A DNA stretch of 64,000 bases from Candidatus Nitrotoga sp. LAW (GTDB lineage: Bacteria > Pseudomonadota > Gammaproteobacteria > Burkholderiales > Gallionellaceae), in NCBI GenBank assembly GCA_003402315.1, contig QFXI01000021.1, positions 62,001 to 126,000 on the forward strand, read 5' to 3'. Shown piece after piece: positions 10,851 through 21,829 of this stretch. Positions within the stretch are counted from its first letter, which is position 1. Each line of letters opens with the position of its first letter. The notes under the pieces are model-generated. The model did no database searches. It had not been told where the DNA came from and saw nothing but the letters and a program-made list of their open reading frames with translations. Both the position numbers and the translations under genes were made by a program.

Positions 10851-11162
10851 TTATGCAAGCGATAAATACACCACATTATTTTCTACCTTGACCGGATAAG
10901 AACGCGTGCATCCTACGTCTGGCGCCACTGCTTTTCCGTCATCCAGGCAAATATTCCAACTATGCAGCGGGCAGGTAACTTTTTTCCCGAATACGATGCC
11001 TTGTGACAGATGGCCACCTTTATGCGGACACCGGTCGAGCAACGCAAATACCTCTCCCTCCGCAGTGCGGAACAGTGCGATGTCCCCCTGTTTTGTCGTA
11101 ACCACGCGCGCGCCTAGAGGTGGTATTTCTTCTAAGGTTGTAACTTCATGCCAAGTGTTCAT
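10851..11162 (-). CDS. nirD: Nitrite reductase (NADH) small subunit, Rieske-type
   Basis: CPHKGGHLSQGIVFGKKVTCPLHSWNICLDDG; follows nirB. Confidence 0.95.
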   Translation of the reverse strand: MNTWHEVTTLEEIPPLGARVVTTKQGDIALFRTAEGEVFALLDRCPHKGGHLSQGIVFGKKVTCPLHSWNICLDDGKAVAPDVGCTRSYPVKVENNVVYLSLA

Positions 11163-11174
11163 GATTTGCTCCTT

Positions 11175-13598
11175 TTAAATTGCCAGCGATTCGAATTCAC
11201 ACACATTGATATTCTCTTTAGACCATGGGTTTGTTGCACCCTGTAACGCGTAGAGCAATCTTGCGTATAGAGCTTTGCGATTGGCTGCATTCTCTACGAC
11301 ATGTTTCTTGACATGGTCCAGACCAACCCGTTCGACGTAATGTACTGTGCGGTCCAGGTAATGTGCTTCTTCGCGATAAAGCTGGGCGAATGCGCCGGTG
11401 TACTCCATCACTTCATCGTGGGTCTTTACCTTCACCAGGAATTGCGCGACCACGGTCTTGATGCCGCCGTTACCCGCCACATAGATTTCCCAACCCGATT
11501 CCACGCCGATTATGCCCACATCTTTAATGCCTGATTCCGCACAGTTACGCGGGCAGCCAGAGACGGCAACCTTGAATTTGTGCGGCATCCACATATGGTC
11601 AAACGCGCGCTCGATGTCGATACCCATCTGTGTCGAGTCTTGCACACCAAAACGGCACCACTCGCTACCGACACAGGTTTTGACCGTGCGCAAGGCTTTT
11701 GCATAGGCGTAGCCTGAGGGCATGTCCAGGTCTGCCCAAATTTTGGGTAAGTCTGCTTTCTTTATGCCAAGTAAATCGATGCGTTGCCCCCCAGTCACCT
11801 TAACCGTCGGGACGTTGTATTTTTCTGCTACATCAGCGATGCGGCGCAGTTGCTGCGGCGTGGTTATACCGCCGTACATACGCGGCACTACCGAGAATGT
11901 GCCGTCTTTTTGTATGTTGGCGTTGGCGCGCTCATTGATGAAGCGTGATTGTGGATCGTCTTTTGCTTCATGCGGCCAAGCGCATAGTAGGTAATAGTTC
12001 AATGCCGGCCTGCACTTGGCACATCCATTGGTGGTGTTCCAATTAAGGAATGTCATGGTTTGCGGGATCGAAATTAACTTCTCCTCGCGGATTGCCTTAC
12101 GCACTTCTTCATGACTGTGAGTAGTGCAGTCACATAAAGGCTTTACGGTCGTAGCTTGTGGCGCATAAGCGCCTCCAACGGTAGAAGCGAGAATTTGTTC
12201 GACCAGACCAGTACATGAACCACAGGAAGCGGAAGCCTTAGTGTGCTTGCGTACATCCTCCAGCGTAAACAACCCTTTTTCCTTGATTGCCTTGACGATA
12301 GTCCCTTTGCATACTCCATTGCAGCCGCAGACTTCCATCGCGTTTGTCATGGTGGCCGCAAGGTTTTGCCCTTGAGAGCCGGCATTGCCTAGATGGGATT
12401 GGCCAAATATTAATTGATCACGTATTTCGGCGACATTTTTGCCATCACGTATCATCTGGAAATACCAAGAGCTATCCTTGGTATCGCCATACATCACTGC
12501 GCCAATCAGCGTATTGTTGTTCAGTACCAATTTCTTGTACTTCCCGCCGGTAACATCGTGCATCACAATCTGATTCGTTTCATTGCCTCCAGTAAAATTC
12601 CCGGCCGAAAACAAATCTACTCCGGTGACTTTAAGTTTGGTGGAGGTAACCGAGCCTTGGTAGTAAGCGATTCCCATGCGCGCCAGATGATTGGCGCAAA
12701 CTTTTGCCATGTCGAATAACGGGGCGACCAAACCGTAAGCAGTGCCGCGATGTGAAACGCACTCACCCACTGCATAGATACTGGGGTCATAGGTTTGCAT
12801 GGTATCGCTCACCACAATGCCGCGATTACAATAAATCCCAGCTGCTTCTGCCAACGCAACATTCGGACGAATGCCAACCGCCATCACCACCAGGTCAGCA
12901 GGAATCTCATTGCCATCCTTGAAACGAATCGACTTTACACGGCCCTGGCCATCGCTAACCAACTCTTGCGTTTGCTGCTCCAGCATAAATTTTAATCCCT
13001 TGGCTTGCAAAGCGGATTGCAGCATTTGGGCTGAATTGTCATCCAGTTGGCGTTCCATCAACCATGGCATGATATGCACCACGGTGACATCCATGCCTCT
13101 AAGTGCCAAACCATTGGCGGCTTCCAGCCCGAGCAGGCCGCCGCCGATAACCACCGCATGCTTATATTTTTCCGCTGCGGCTATCATCGCGTTGGTATCT
13201 TGAATATCGCGATAGCCAACCACACCCGCCAATTCCTTGCCGGGAACCGGCAAGATGAAGGAACTGGAACCCGTCGCCAGCAACAATCTATCGTATTCGG
13301 CTTCCGTGCCATCCTCTGCCACCACTACCTTATTTTTTCTGGCGATATGCGCGACCTTCTTGTTCAGGTGCAAGGTGATATTGTTTTGTTTATACCAGTC
13401 AATGTCATTCAGGATAATGTCCTGGATGCCTTGTTCACCCGCCAATACTGGAGACAGCATGATGCGGTTGTAATTAGGATAAGGTTCAGCACCAAATACG
13501 GTAATGTCATACAAATCGGGCGTCAGTTTCAATAACTCTTCCAAAGTCCGTACGCCCGCCATTCCATTACCCACCATAACCAACTTCATTTTTTTCAT
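11175..13598 (-). CDS. nirB: Nitrite reductase (NADH) large subunit
   Basis: FAD/NAD-binding N-terminus (MKKMKLVMVGNGMAGVRTLEELL), BFD-like Fe-S Cys motifs, siroheme reductase motif SGCPRNCAESGIKDVGIIG. Confidence 0.97.
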   Translation of the reverse strand: MKKMKLVMVGNGMAGVRTLEELLKLTPDLYDITVFGAEPYPNYNRIMLSPVLAGEQGIQDIILNDIDWYKQNNITLHLNKKVAHIARKNKVVVAEDGTEAEYDRLLLATGSSSFILPVPGKELAGVVGYRDIQDTNAMIAAAEKYKHAVVIGGGLLGLEAANGLALRGMDVTVVHIMPWLMERQLDDNSAQMLQSALQAKGLKFMLEQQTQELVSDGQGRVKSIRFKDGNEIPADLVVMAVGIRPNVALAEAAGIYCNRGIVVSDTMQTYDPSIYAVGECVSHRGTAYGLVAPLFDMAKVCANHLARMGIAYYQGSVTSTKLKVTGVDLFSAGNFTGGNETNQIVMHDVTGGKYKKLVLNNNTLIGAVMYGDTKDSSWYFQMIRDGKNVAEIRDQLIFGQSHLGNAGSQGQNLAATMTNAMEVCGCNGVCKGTIVKAIKEKGLFTLEDVRKHTKASASCGSCTGLVEQILASTVGGAYAPQATTVKPLCDCTTHSHEEVRKAIREEKLISIPQTMTFLNWNTTNGCAKCRPALNYYLLCAWPHEAKDDPQSRFINERANANIQKDGTFSVVPRMYGGITTPQQLRRIADVAEKYNVPTVKVTGGQRIDLLGIKKADLPKIWADLDMPSGYAYAKALRTVKTCVGSEWCRFGVQDSTQMGIDIERAFDHMWMPHKFKVAVSGCPRNCAESGIKDVGIIGVESGWEIYVAGNGGIKTVVAQFLVKVKTHDEVMEYTGAFAQLYREEAHYLDRTVHYVERVGLDHVKKHVVENAANRKALYARLLYALQGATNPWSKENINVCEFESLAI

Positions 13599-13622
13599 GA
13601 CATCACTCCTCTTTACAAATTT

Positions 13623-14375
13623 TTATGCGGCCAATTGCTGCGAGATTTGTTCCGCCATTTCGGCAAATTGCACTACTTCGCCAATAACCACGATCGCCGG
13701 GCTAGCCATTTTTTCGGCAACTACCATTGATTCAAGTTGCCCCAGCGTGGTCACTACCTGCCACTGATTAGGCAGCGTACCGTTCTGGATTGCGGCTGCG
13801 GGCATATCTATCGATAACCCATTCGTTATTAATTGCTGCACGATGTGCCCTAAATTAGACATGCCCATATAAATAACCAGAGTGGTGCCCGTCGCCGCCA
13901 ATGCCTGCCAATTCGGTTCCTCTGCTCCTTGCGTATGGCCCGTGATAAACGTTACGCCATGCGTACAGTTTCTATGCGTTAGCGGAATGTTCAAAGAAGC
14001 CGTAACTGCCATGCCGGAAGTAATGCCACTGATCACGGATACCGAAATACCGGCTTGCCGCAAAGCTTGTAGCTCCTCACCCCCGCGCCCGAACATAAAC
14101 GGATCACCACCCTTGATGCGCGCTACCACCTTGCCTGCACGCGCCAGTGAAATCATCTTTTTATGGATAAATGCTTGTGGCGTCGAATTACACCCTCCGC
14201 GTTTCCCTACATGAACAATCTGCGCGTTGCCTCGGGCAAATTCCAGAACATCAGGGTTCACTAAATCATCAATCAGAATGGCATCCGCCAATCCAATGGC
14301 CCGCACTGCACCAAGAGTCAACAGCTCCAAACTACCTGGCCCTGCCCCTATCAAATATACCTGTGCATTTTTCAT
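13623..14375 (-). CDS. cobA: Uroporphyrinogen-III C-methyltransferase (siroheme synthesis)
   Basis: VYLIGAGPGSLELLTLGAVRAI, GKRGG, VARIKGGDPFMFGRGGEE, SGITS; start placed at MKNAQVYL rather than the longer ORF start. Confidence 0.93.
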   Translation of the reverse strand: MKNAQVYLIGAGPGSLELLTLGAVRAIGLADAILIDDLVNPDVLEFARGNAQIVHVGKRGGCNSTPQAFIHKKMISLARAGKVVARIKGGDPFMFGRGGEELQALRQAGISVSVISGITSGMAVTASLNIPLTHRNCTHGVTFITGHTQGAEEPNWQALAATGTTLVIYMGMSNLGHIVQQLITNGLSIDMPAAAIQNGTLPNQWQVVTTLGQLESMVVAEKMASPAIVVIGEVVQFAEMAEQISQQLAA

Positions 14376-14926
14376 ATTTATTCCCATTCCTAGACGGATA
14401 TTGTTGGCATATAGAGAAAAAATTTCGCTATACCCACAAACCAAATCAACTTACTGGTTATGATGATTTGTTATAAGCAATATTAATGCCATATTTTTTT
14501 ATATTAAAATCAAAAACTTATTATATTAATATTGTAAATTAAACTTGGCCTGCACGATGTCAGTGCCATTACTATCGGAAAGTGCCTGTAATTGGTGCGC
14601 TTGGAAAAAATGACAGCAGGAAGAGTTAGAAAATTCCGAATAATTCATCTGTACGCATCGCCAGCAGCCGGAATATGGCCTTTATCAACGCCAACGGTCT
14701 ATTACCTGCGTGACGTTAACCTTGGCCGAAGGATCATTCCTACGTAAACATCGCTTAAAGTAATAGAAAGCCCAATGCTCTTGTCCGATGGCCAGCACCG
14801 GACAAAAAGGAAGCGTTACACTGATAGCTGTGGTCTAAAGAGTGCAGCAGATCGCAAAGTGTCCAGAGCCAGTTTCCCCAACACTCACGGAGATAGGCTC
14901 TCTAGACATACTTAAGATGAAACAGA

Positions 14927-16429
14927 TCAAAAATTGTAGGCGCGTTCGCCGTGACTTGCAGTATCTAACCCCTCGCGCTCCTCTTCTTGCTTCACACGCA
15001 AACCGATGGTCATATCCACAATCTTGTAACAAACAAAGGCAACCACGCCGGACCAGATTATCGTGGTAAGCACGGCTTGTGCTTGTATCCACACTTGTCC
15101 GCTAATAGTGGTATCGATGGTGGTGTTGTTGACGTAATCAACGATACCGGCGCCGCCCATACTCCAGGTGTTGAATACGCCGGTAAGCAATGCGCCCAAA
15201 ATACCCCCGATGCCGTGGATGCCGAACACATCCAACGCGTCATCTGCCCCCAGCAGTTTCTTCAGGCCGGTTACACCCCAGAAACAAGCCACGCCAGCCA
15301 GCGCGCCGATAACCAGACCGCCACCTACACCCACCCAGCCACAGGCGGGAGTGATGGCAACCAAGCCCGCGACCGCGCCAGAAACCGCCCCCAGCACGGA
15401 TGGTTTGCCTTTCAATAACTGTTCTGCCAGCGTCCATGTGAGTGCGGCAGCGGCAGTAGCAACCAGCGTGTTGACAAAGGCCAGCGTGGCCGCACCCGAT
15501 GCTTCTAAAGCCGAGCCAGCATTGAAGCCGAACCAACCAACCCACAGCAGGGAACCGCCTATCATGGTCATGACCATGTTGTGCGGTGCCATTGGCTCCT
15601 TGCCGTAGCCAATGCGCTTGCCAACCATGAATGCACCGACCAAACCCGCAACGGCCGCGTTGATATGCACCACAGTGCCGCCTGCGAAGTCCAATGCGCC
15701 CTTCTGAAACAGCCATCCTGACGCTGCCGTTGCAGTATCAGCCGCAGCCTGAGTGGTGTAAGCATCCGGCCCCATCCAGAACCACACCATGTGCGCAATC
15801 GGCAGATACGCGAAGGTAAACCATAAAGCAGAGAACAACAGCACAGCGGAGAATTTCATCCGTTCGGCGAAAGCACCCACGATCAATGCAACGGCGATGG
15901 CGGCGAAAGTAGCTTGAAAAACTACGAAGGCAAATTCAGGAATCACCACACCTTTGCTGAAAGTTGCCACATTAGCGACACTGCCCGTGGCCGGATCAAA
16001 AATGCCCTTCAGGAACAACCTGTCAAATCCGCCGATAAATGCATTGCCCTGTGTGAATGCCAGCGAGTAACCATAAATAGCCCACAGCACGATGATCAGC
16101 GCAAAAATGGCGAACACCTGCATCAGGATGGACAACATATTTTTGCTGCGCACCAGGCCGCCGTAGAACAGTGCAAGACCAGGGATAGACATCATGATGA
16201 CCAACAGGGTGGCCGTCAGCATCCACGCCGTATCACCCTTGTTGGGGGTAGGAGCGGCAGCATGTGTGGCTGCCGCTTCGGCAGGCTTGACTGCGTTAGT
16301 TGCCGCAGGAGTTTGAACTGTAGTTATTGCCGATGCTGCCACAGGAACGGTGGGCTCCTCCGCAAATGCCGGAACGGCTAAACCATACAACATGCCCAAC
16401 AACGCGAAAAGTGCAAAAAATTTGTTCAT
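14927..16429 (-). CDS. amtB: Ammonium transporter Amt family
   Basis: Signal peptide, DTAWMLTATLLVIMMSIPGLALFYGGLVRSKN, GFNAGSAL, DDALDVFGIHGIGGILGALLTG. Confidence 0.96.
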   Translation of the reverse strand: MNKFFALFALLGMLYGLAVPAFAEEPTVPVAASAITTVQTPAATNAVKPAEAAATHAAAPTPNKGDTAWMLTATLLVIMMSIPGLALFYGGLVRSKNMLSILMQVFAIFALIIVLWAIYGYSLAFTQGNAFIGGFDRLFLKGIFDPATGSVANVATFSKGVVIPEFAFVVFQATFAAIAVALIVGAFAERMKFSAVLLFSALWFTFAYLPIAHMVWFWMGPDAYTTQAAADTATAASGWLFQKGALDFAGGTVVHINAAVAGLVGAFMVGKRIGYGKEPMAPHNMVMTMIGGSLLWVGWFGFNAGSALEASGAATLAFVNTLVATAAAALTWTLAEQLLKGKPSVLGAVSGAVAGLVAITPACGWVGVGGGLVIGALAGVACFWGVTGLKKLLGADDALDVFGIHGIGGILGALLTGVFNTWSMGGAGIVDYVNNTTIDTTISGQVWIQAQAVLTTIIWSGVVAFVCYKIVDMTIGLRVKQEEEREGLDTASHGERAYNF

Positions 16430-16439
16430 GGCGTTCTCC

Positions 16440-16790
<351 letters not shown>

Positions 16791-17634
16791 TTATGTGTTA
16801 TAGGGCATAAGCAACATCATTCAGAACCTACTATTGATGGATCAGTATCGCTTCTTCAAAAATGCAAACCATCATTTCATTATAGGTACTGTGCTTGGGA
16901 AAACATTTTCGGCCTATCCAAAAATTGCTGAATTTCTGCTCTGTTGTAGCGAATATTTGGTTTTTTTCTAAAATTGCGAGCGAAATTACGGAATGCCTAA
17001 TCTTTCAAAAGCATCTTCCATGCCACTATAATTTATATAGAAATAACAATATGTTAATGAACACCATAAAAATAAATATGGTATTGATGCACCAATTTTA
17101 TGCATCTTCAAATGTATGTCGCACTAATTGGGTGAGATATGCTACCTGGGTCAGCTTTTGCCACATCCGCACCACACAGCTATGCTTCGATGATCAACGA
17201 TCAATCGCTCGCTGGATGCATGTTTGCCACTGGCTAGTGATACTCTCGATTGTCTATGTAATTCTAAAAATTTTCTATGATTTAACGCTTTGATGTAACT
17301 TATTACAACTAACCATTTAATTTAATTAATAATATTTCATATGGTGCATAGAACATTAAGACGAAAGGATACGCTCAATGCGGGCACCAGCTGAAAGGCA
17401 CAGGTATCCAGGCAACTTTCAGAACAAAACATACTGGTTAGTAACTATTTCCTGGATATTCGGGCAAAACCGCGCGGACACTCCACGGGAATGGGGAAAG
17501 GGCATATCATTAATGCCCGCTAGGACTACGGACTGTTTTGGGCGCGGGCACATTCAATCTCAAACTCAAACTCAAACTCACGCAAACTAACTTGAGAAGA
17601 AATTCAAGAAAACACAACAATCTTTTCGGCCATA

Positions 17635-17660
17635 TAAAAAACCCCGCCAATTTGGCGGGG
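17635..17660 (-). terminator. Rho-independent terminator downstream of TonB-dependent receptor
   Basis: Minus strand CCCCGCCAAATTGGCGGGG followed by TTTTTT. Confidence 0.85.
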
Positions 17661-17691
17661 CTAAGGCATATTTTTTGATACCTAGCAAAAT

Positions 17692-20184
17692 TTAGAAATT
17701 AGCTATTAGTGACACCCTTGCGGCAATTGGTGAACCTGGTGTGATGTTGTTATTATTATGGGCAGAGGCATAATAATTCTTATCAAATAGATTTTCGATA
17801 TTCAACTGGGCCCGCATATTCTTATCAATTTTGGCATAAACAGCCGCATCTACCCGAGTAAAGCCCGGCAAGCGAACAGTATTATCAGTCGAAGTATACA
17901 TAGCGCCACGATTAATCACGCCAAGCCCAACACCCCATCCAGGAGCAAAATCATATCGATTCCACAGTGAGAATGTGTTTTTTGGAAGCTCCGCCAAAAC
18001 GGCCCCTTTTTTAGCGGTAGCCGATTGCGAGTTGGTGATTTCACCATCTTGATAGGTATATCCGCCCATAATACTCCAAGCCGAAGTAACTCGGCCTGCC
18101 AGACCTAGCTCCAAGCCCTTGTTGCGCTGGCCACCACCTAAAACAGAAATGGCTGCATTATTCGGATCGGGAAGAATCACATTGGTACGGTCCAGCTGAA
18201 ACACAGCAGTGGTCAAAGCCAGATTAGGATGAATATCCCACTTAGCTCCAACTTCTACATTTTTGAATTTTTCCGGTTCGAGCGCTTTGTTGGTCACCGT
18301 TAGCGAAGTAAGTTGCTCACCGGCTCTAGGCACATATGCCAAACTATAGCTTGTATAAATTGAGACTGTCTCAATTGGCTTGTAAACCAACCCGACTCTC
18401 GGTGAAAGGAAATTATCATTGGTATTTATATCAAGAGGAGGAGTGGCGTTATTCTTACGGAAATCCACTTCGTATCTATCGTAGCGCAATCCAAGAATTG
18501 CTTGTAATTCAGGCAATAATTTGATCTGGTCTTGCACATACAGCGATGTTTGTTTTGTGACGCTATGTATATCTGCATCTGCGGCCCGCGTCGTGAATGT
18601 GAGTGGAACAGCCGTAATCGGATTATTGATCGGTACGTTAACCGATGTAGCTGCATTATTGAAGAATCCAGTTTTACGCAAATTATTTGTATCTTGGTGA
18701 CCTATTTCAAGACCAACGACCAGATCATGCTTCACCGCCCCTGTATTCAGGGAAAACAAAAGATCCGTCTGGTTAAAGAAATTATCCCGCTGGGTTGTAT
18801 CGTTATAAGCATTAATCGCCACCTCGGTTCCCGCTGCATTGACCGCGTTCGGGTACACGTTTTGATAAAATTTATCTTGGGTTGCAAACCGTGTGCGGTT
18901 GCGAATCGTTACTTCATTATCAAACTTGTGCTCAATCAGTGCGTTGACTGCTTTAAGTTCTGATTCCGCCGGGCTGCGATTAGGATCACCAAAAAATGTT
19001 GACGCGTTAGTATTAAAAGGACGTCCCTTGAAGGAAGGAATACCCCGGTCTGCTACGCGCTCGTCTTTGAAATACTCCGCATTTAACACAACTTTAGTAT
19101 TGTCAGTTGGCATAATCGTAACGGTAGGATTAACTCCATACCGCTTCAAATCTACGCCATCACGATAACTACCCGAATTTTCATACATTGCATTGAGGCG
19201 GACAGCGGCAACTTCATTAACACCTTGGCCGACATCAAGAGCCACACGTTTTGTATCAAATGAACCCACCTGTGCCGTAATTTCACGTATAGGGCTCCAG
19301 CCAGCTTCTTTAACAACCCTATTTATAACCCCCCCGGAGCCGCCACGACCAAAAATCATTCCATTAGGGCCTTTCAGCACTTCAACTCTCTCTATATTGT
19401 AAAGATCACGGTAGTACTGGACGTCATCACGTATGCCATCCACGAAAAAGTCCGCTGTGGAACGATTACCGCGAAAAACCAAGGCATCGCGATTTCCTTC
19501 CCCTTGCGAAATACCCATACCCGGGACATAGCGTACTGTTTCAGCCATACTTTGAATAGCTTGGTCTTTAATTACATCCTGCGTCACAACGGACACGGAT
19601 TGCGGCACGTCGCGCAGAAGAGTATTTGTCTTGGTTGCAGTAGTGGTTTTAGCTATTGTGTAACCAGCACTGTTTTTTGCAGAAGCTTTTGCAGAAACCG
19701 ATATTACTGGTAGCGTGGTTTCATTGTCGGTTAGCTCAGGGTTTGATTTAGATGCTTGTGCTTTCTTTACGACATACCCGTTACCCTGCGGCACCGCTTG
19801 CAGACCACTTTCAACCAGCAATTGATTAAGAGCCGCTTGGGTGGTGTAATTTCCCTGGAGTCCTTGTGTTGTTTTTCCGCTGAGTTCGACAGGATCAGAG
19901 GAGAGCTTAACACCTGTCTGTTTTACAAAAAGATCCAATCCAGCTTTCAATGAGCCTGCGGAAATGTTGTATGCATGTTCGGTAGTACTGGCAACAATGT
20001 TTGATTGCGCAACAGCGACACCCGACAAAGTCGCAGTGGCTACTCCAAAACAGATTAACGCGCTATTCATTGCAATGGTGAGCTTAGTTTGGCGATGGTT
20101 GCATGAAGCTTGGATGCCAGTATGTTTTCGCGCCACGGTAGCAATGCATTTGAGGTTACGGGTATACACGGTGTATGTCTCCAA
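17692..20184 (-). CDS. TonB-dependent siderophore receptor with N-terminal STN domain
   Basis: STN-like FNISAGSLKAGLDLFVKQTGVKLSSDPVELSGKTTQGLQGNYT, plug domain VPQSVSVVTQDVIKDQ, C-terminal beta-barrel ending in NF. Start codon uncertain. Confidence 0.92.
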   Translation of the reverse strand: METYTVYTRNLKCIATVARKHTGIQASCNHRQTKLTIAMNSALICFGVATATLSGVAVAQSNIVASTTEHAYNISAGSLKAGLDLFVKQTGVKLSSDPVELSGKTTQGLQGNYTTQAALNQLLVESGLQAVPQGNGYVVKKAQASKSNPELTDNETTLPVISVSAKASAKNSAGYTIAKTTTATKTNTLLRDVPQSVSVVTQDVIKDQAIQSMAETVRYVPGMGISQGEGNRDALVFRGNRSTADFFVDGIRDDVQYYRDLYNIERVEVLKGPNGMIFGRGGSGGVINRVVKEAGWSPIREITAQVGSFDTKRVALDVGQGVNEVAAVRLNAMYENSGSYRDGVDLKRYGVNPTVTIMPTDNTKVVLNAEYFKDERVADRGIPSFKGRPFNTNASTFFGDPNRSPAESELKAVNALIEHKFDNEVTIRNRTRFATQDKFYQNVYPNAVNAAGTEVAINAYNDTTQRDNFFNQTDLLFSLNTGAVKHDLVVGLEIGHQDTNNLRKTGFFNNAATSVNVPINNPITAVPLTFTTRAADADIHSVTKQTSLYVQDQIKLLPELQAILGLRYDRYEVDFRKNNATPPLDINTNDNFLSPRVGLVYKPIETVSIYTSYSLAYVPRAGEQLTSLTVTNKALEPEKFKNVEVGAKWDIHPNLALTTAVFQLDRTNVILPDPNNAAISVLGGGQRNKGLELGLAGRVTSAWSIMGGYTYQDGEITNSQSATAKKGAVLAELPKNTFSLWNRYDFAPGWGVGLGVINRGAMYTSTDNTVRLPGFTRVDAAVYAKIDKNMRAQLNIENLFDKNYYASAHNNNNITPGSPIAARVSLIANF

Positions 20185-20397
20185 ATTAATATATCAAATC
20201 AAAAAATGCCTGGTACGTAATGCACTGCTAACGGCGGGGGATTCGATATCACATCCTTCTTTAAAATGGATGCATTCATAACGATATCTTTAAATCCTAA
20301 AACTGGGTGAGCGCTTCGTCCCCATACAAAGCACAACATCACTGTGAATACCCAATTCGATTCGATCAAAAATTTTAATCTATCTAATATTACAAGT

Positions 20398-20424
20398 GAT
20401 AATAGTTCGTAATTGTATTCTCAT
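20398..20424. promoter_or_regulatory. Possible Fur-box-like sequence upstream of the TonB-dependent receptor
   Basis: GATAATAGTTCGTAATTGTATTCTCAT; partial resemblance to GATAATGATAATCATTATC. Confidence 0.3.
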
Positions 20425-20623
20425 GTCTAACACGATGCAAGGCTTTACTTTACTCAATTAACAACAATCATCTTGCCGACTGTTCCAGAATCCATGCATT
20501 TGGCTGTATCATGAGCTTCCGGTTAACATCAAATATATGTGTGCCAGCGAACGAATCAAAATTAATAAATCTAATACACTGATGCCGAATTTGATTACTG
20601 TAAATTTCTAATTAGAGAAGGAG

Positions 20624-21043
20624 TTGATCATTATGCCAAATACAATTTCAAATCAGGTAGAAGATGTAGTTGCAGCCACAGAAAACATGGCTCAGCGGAC
20701 TGGTACAGCACTAGGGAATGTTTTGGATGCTACAAAATCCGCCGGAAAACAAGCAGGAGCACTCGCCAGTAACGAAATATCTAATCTGCGTGCCGATTTA
20801 GACGATTTAATTTCTCGCATACCTAACTTATCTGATGTTGATTTAGAAGAAGCCAAAGAAAAGTTGATGACAAAAATGGCATCTGCAAAGGAAGTCGCGA
20901 AAATTGTCGCAGCTGATGCGCGCAGACATTTCAATGAGGGGGTCGATTGCTCCAGAGGATATGTAAAAGAACATCCTTTGCAAGCGGTAGGATGTGCGGC
21001 TGCAATTGGTTTTTTACTCGGCCTACTAGTCTCACGACGTTGA
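20624..21043 (+). CDS. DUF883 family (ElaB/YqjD-like) membrane-anchored protein
   Basis: Helical N-terminus and C-terminal anchor VKEHPLQAVGCAAAIGFLLGLLVSRR. Confidence 0.85.
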   Translation: MIIMPNTISNQVEDVVAATENMAQRTGTALGNVLDATKSAGKQAGALASNEISNLRADLDDLISRIPNLSDVDLEEAKEKLMTKMASAKEVAKIVAADARRHFNEGVDCSRGYVKEHPLQAVGCAAAIGFLLGLLVSRR

Positions 21044-21092
21044 GCTGATTCACCGTAGGGCACTTAATAATTCTTAAGTTGAGATAAATGTC

Positions 21093-21461
21093 ATGTTTGA
21101 AAAAATCAAAAAAGCGAAACAGCTTGGCTTAATTGCGTGTGATCGTATGGGCGATTATATGGAACTGGTGCGGATCTTAATGAAGATCCAATGGCACTAT
21201 TTGAGTGCCCAGATAATTAGTTATGTTATTTTGTTTTTTTTGGCATTGTTAAGCCTGACTTTTTTAGGTGTAGCTATTATCATTAGCTGCTGGGAAACCC
21301 CATACCGTGTGGCATCTGCATGGAGTGTTGTAGCTTTATATACCTTAATAACCTGTGGAGTTTTCCTGACAAATCAAAATAGAACGCGCCCAGACTGTCC
21401 ATTTGAAACGTTACGTACCGAATTAGAGAAAGATGCAAAGCTATTAAAGGATGTAATATGA
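21093..21461 (+). CDS. YqjE-like / phage holin family membrane protein
   Basis: Two hydrophobic segments, directly downstream of the YqjD-like gene. Confidence 0.6.
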   Translation: MFEKIKKAKQLGLIACDRMGDYMELVRILMKIQWHYLSAQIISYVILFFLALLSLTFLGVAIIISCWETPYRVASAWSVVALYTLITCGVFLTNQNRTRPDCPFETLRTELEKDAKLLKDVI

Positions 21462-21811
21462 CAATGTTATCGTCTCTTGAAGAACAAAAAAAAACCCTCT
21501 TGGATCGGATGGAAGAAAATCGGCGTAACTATCAAAATAATTTGATCCAACAACTTTCTGTTGCTGAGGGTTTAACCGTGGAGTCCGATAATTCAGGAGA
21601 GTTTCCACGAAGCCATACTTTTAAGCTCTTAACACATCATCCCTATTTGATAGGCATCGCATTAATTGCAGCTCTGGCAGTATCTCGTGGATCTTTGAGA
21701 AATATCTTGAAGAAGAATCTTGCCTTTGGTGCCGGTATATTAACAAGCAAAGTAAAAATGTTGATTGTGCCCGCGATAATTCGTTTGTTCCGATCATACA
21801 CCCGCTATTAA
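21458..21811 (+). CDS. Hypothetical protein in the yqjDE-like operon
   Basis: 4-nt overlap with the preceding gene; position as yqjK in enterobacteria. Confidence 0.55.
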   Translation: MTMLSSLEEQKKTLLDRMEENRRNYQNNLIQQLSVAEGLTVESDNSGEFPRSHTFKLLTHHPYLIGIALIAALAVSRGSLRNILKKNLAFGAGILTSKVKMLIVPAIIRLFRSYTRY

Positions 21812-21829
21812 TAGCATAACTTATTAATG

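Noticed and set aside
14987-15716. Overlapping ORFs in other frames of amtB
   Set aside because: Mirror-frame ORFs of a conserved gene.
17558-17584. Short CAAACT repeat
   Set aside because: A few copies of a 6-mer in a non-coding stretch; too short to infer function.
16895-17590. ORFs at 16895-17293 and 17378-17590
   Set aside because: AT-rich intergenic region, no RBS or motif seen, odd composition; not supported as genes.
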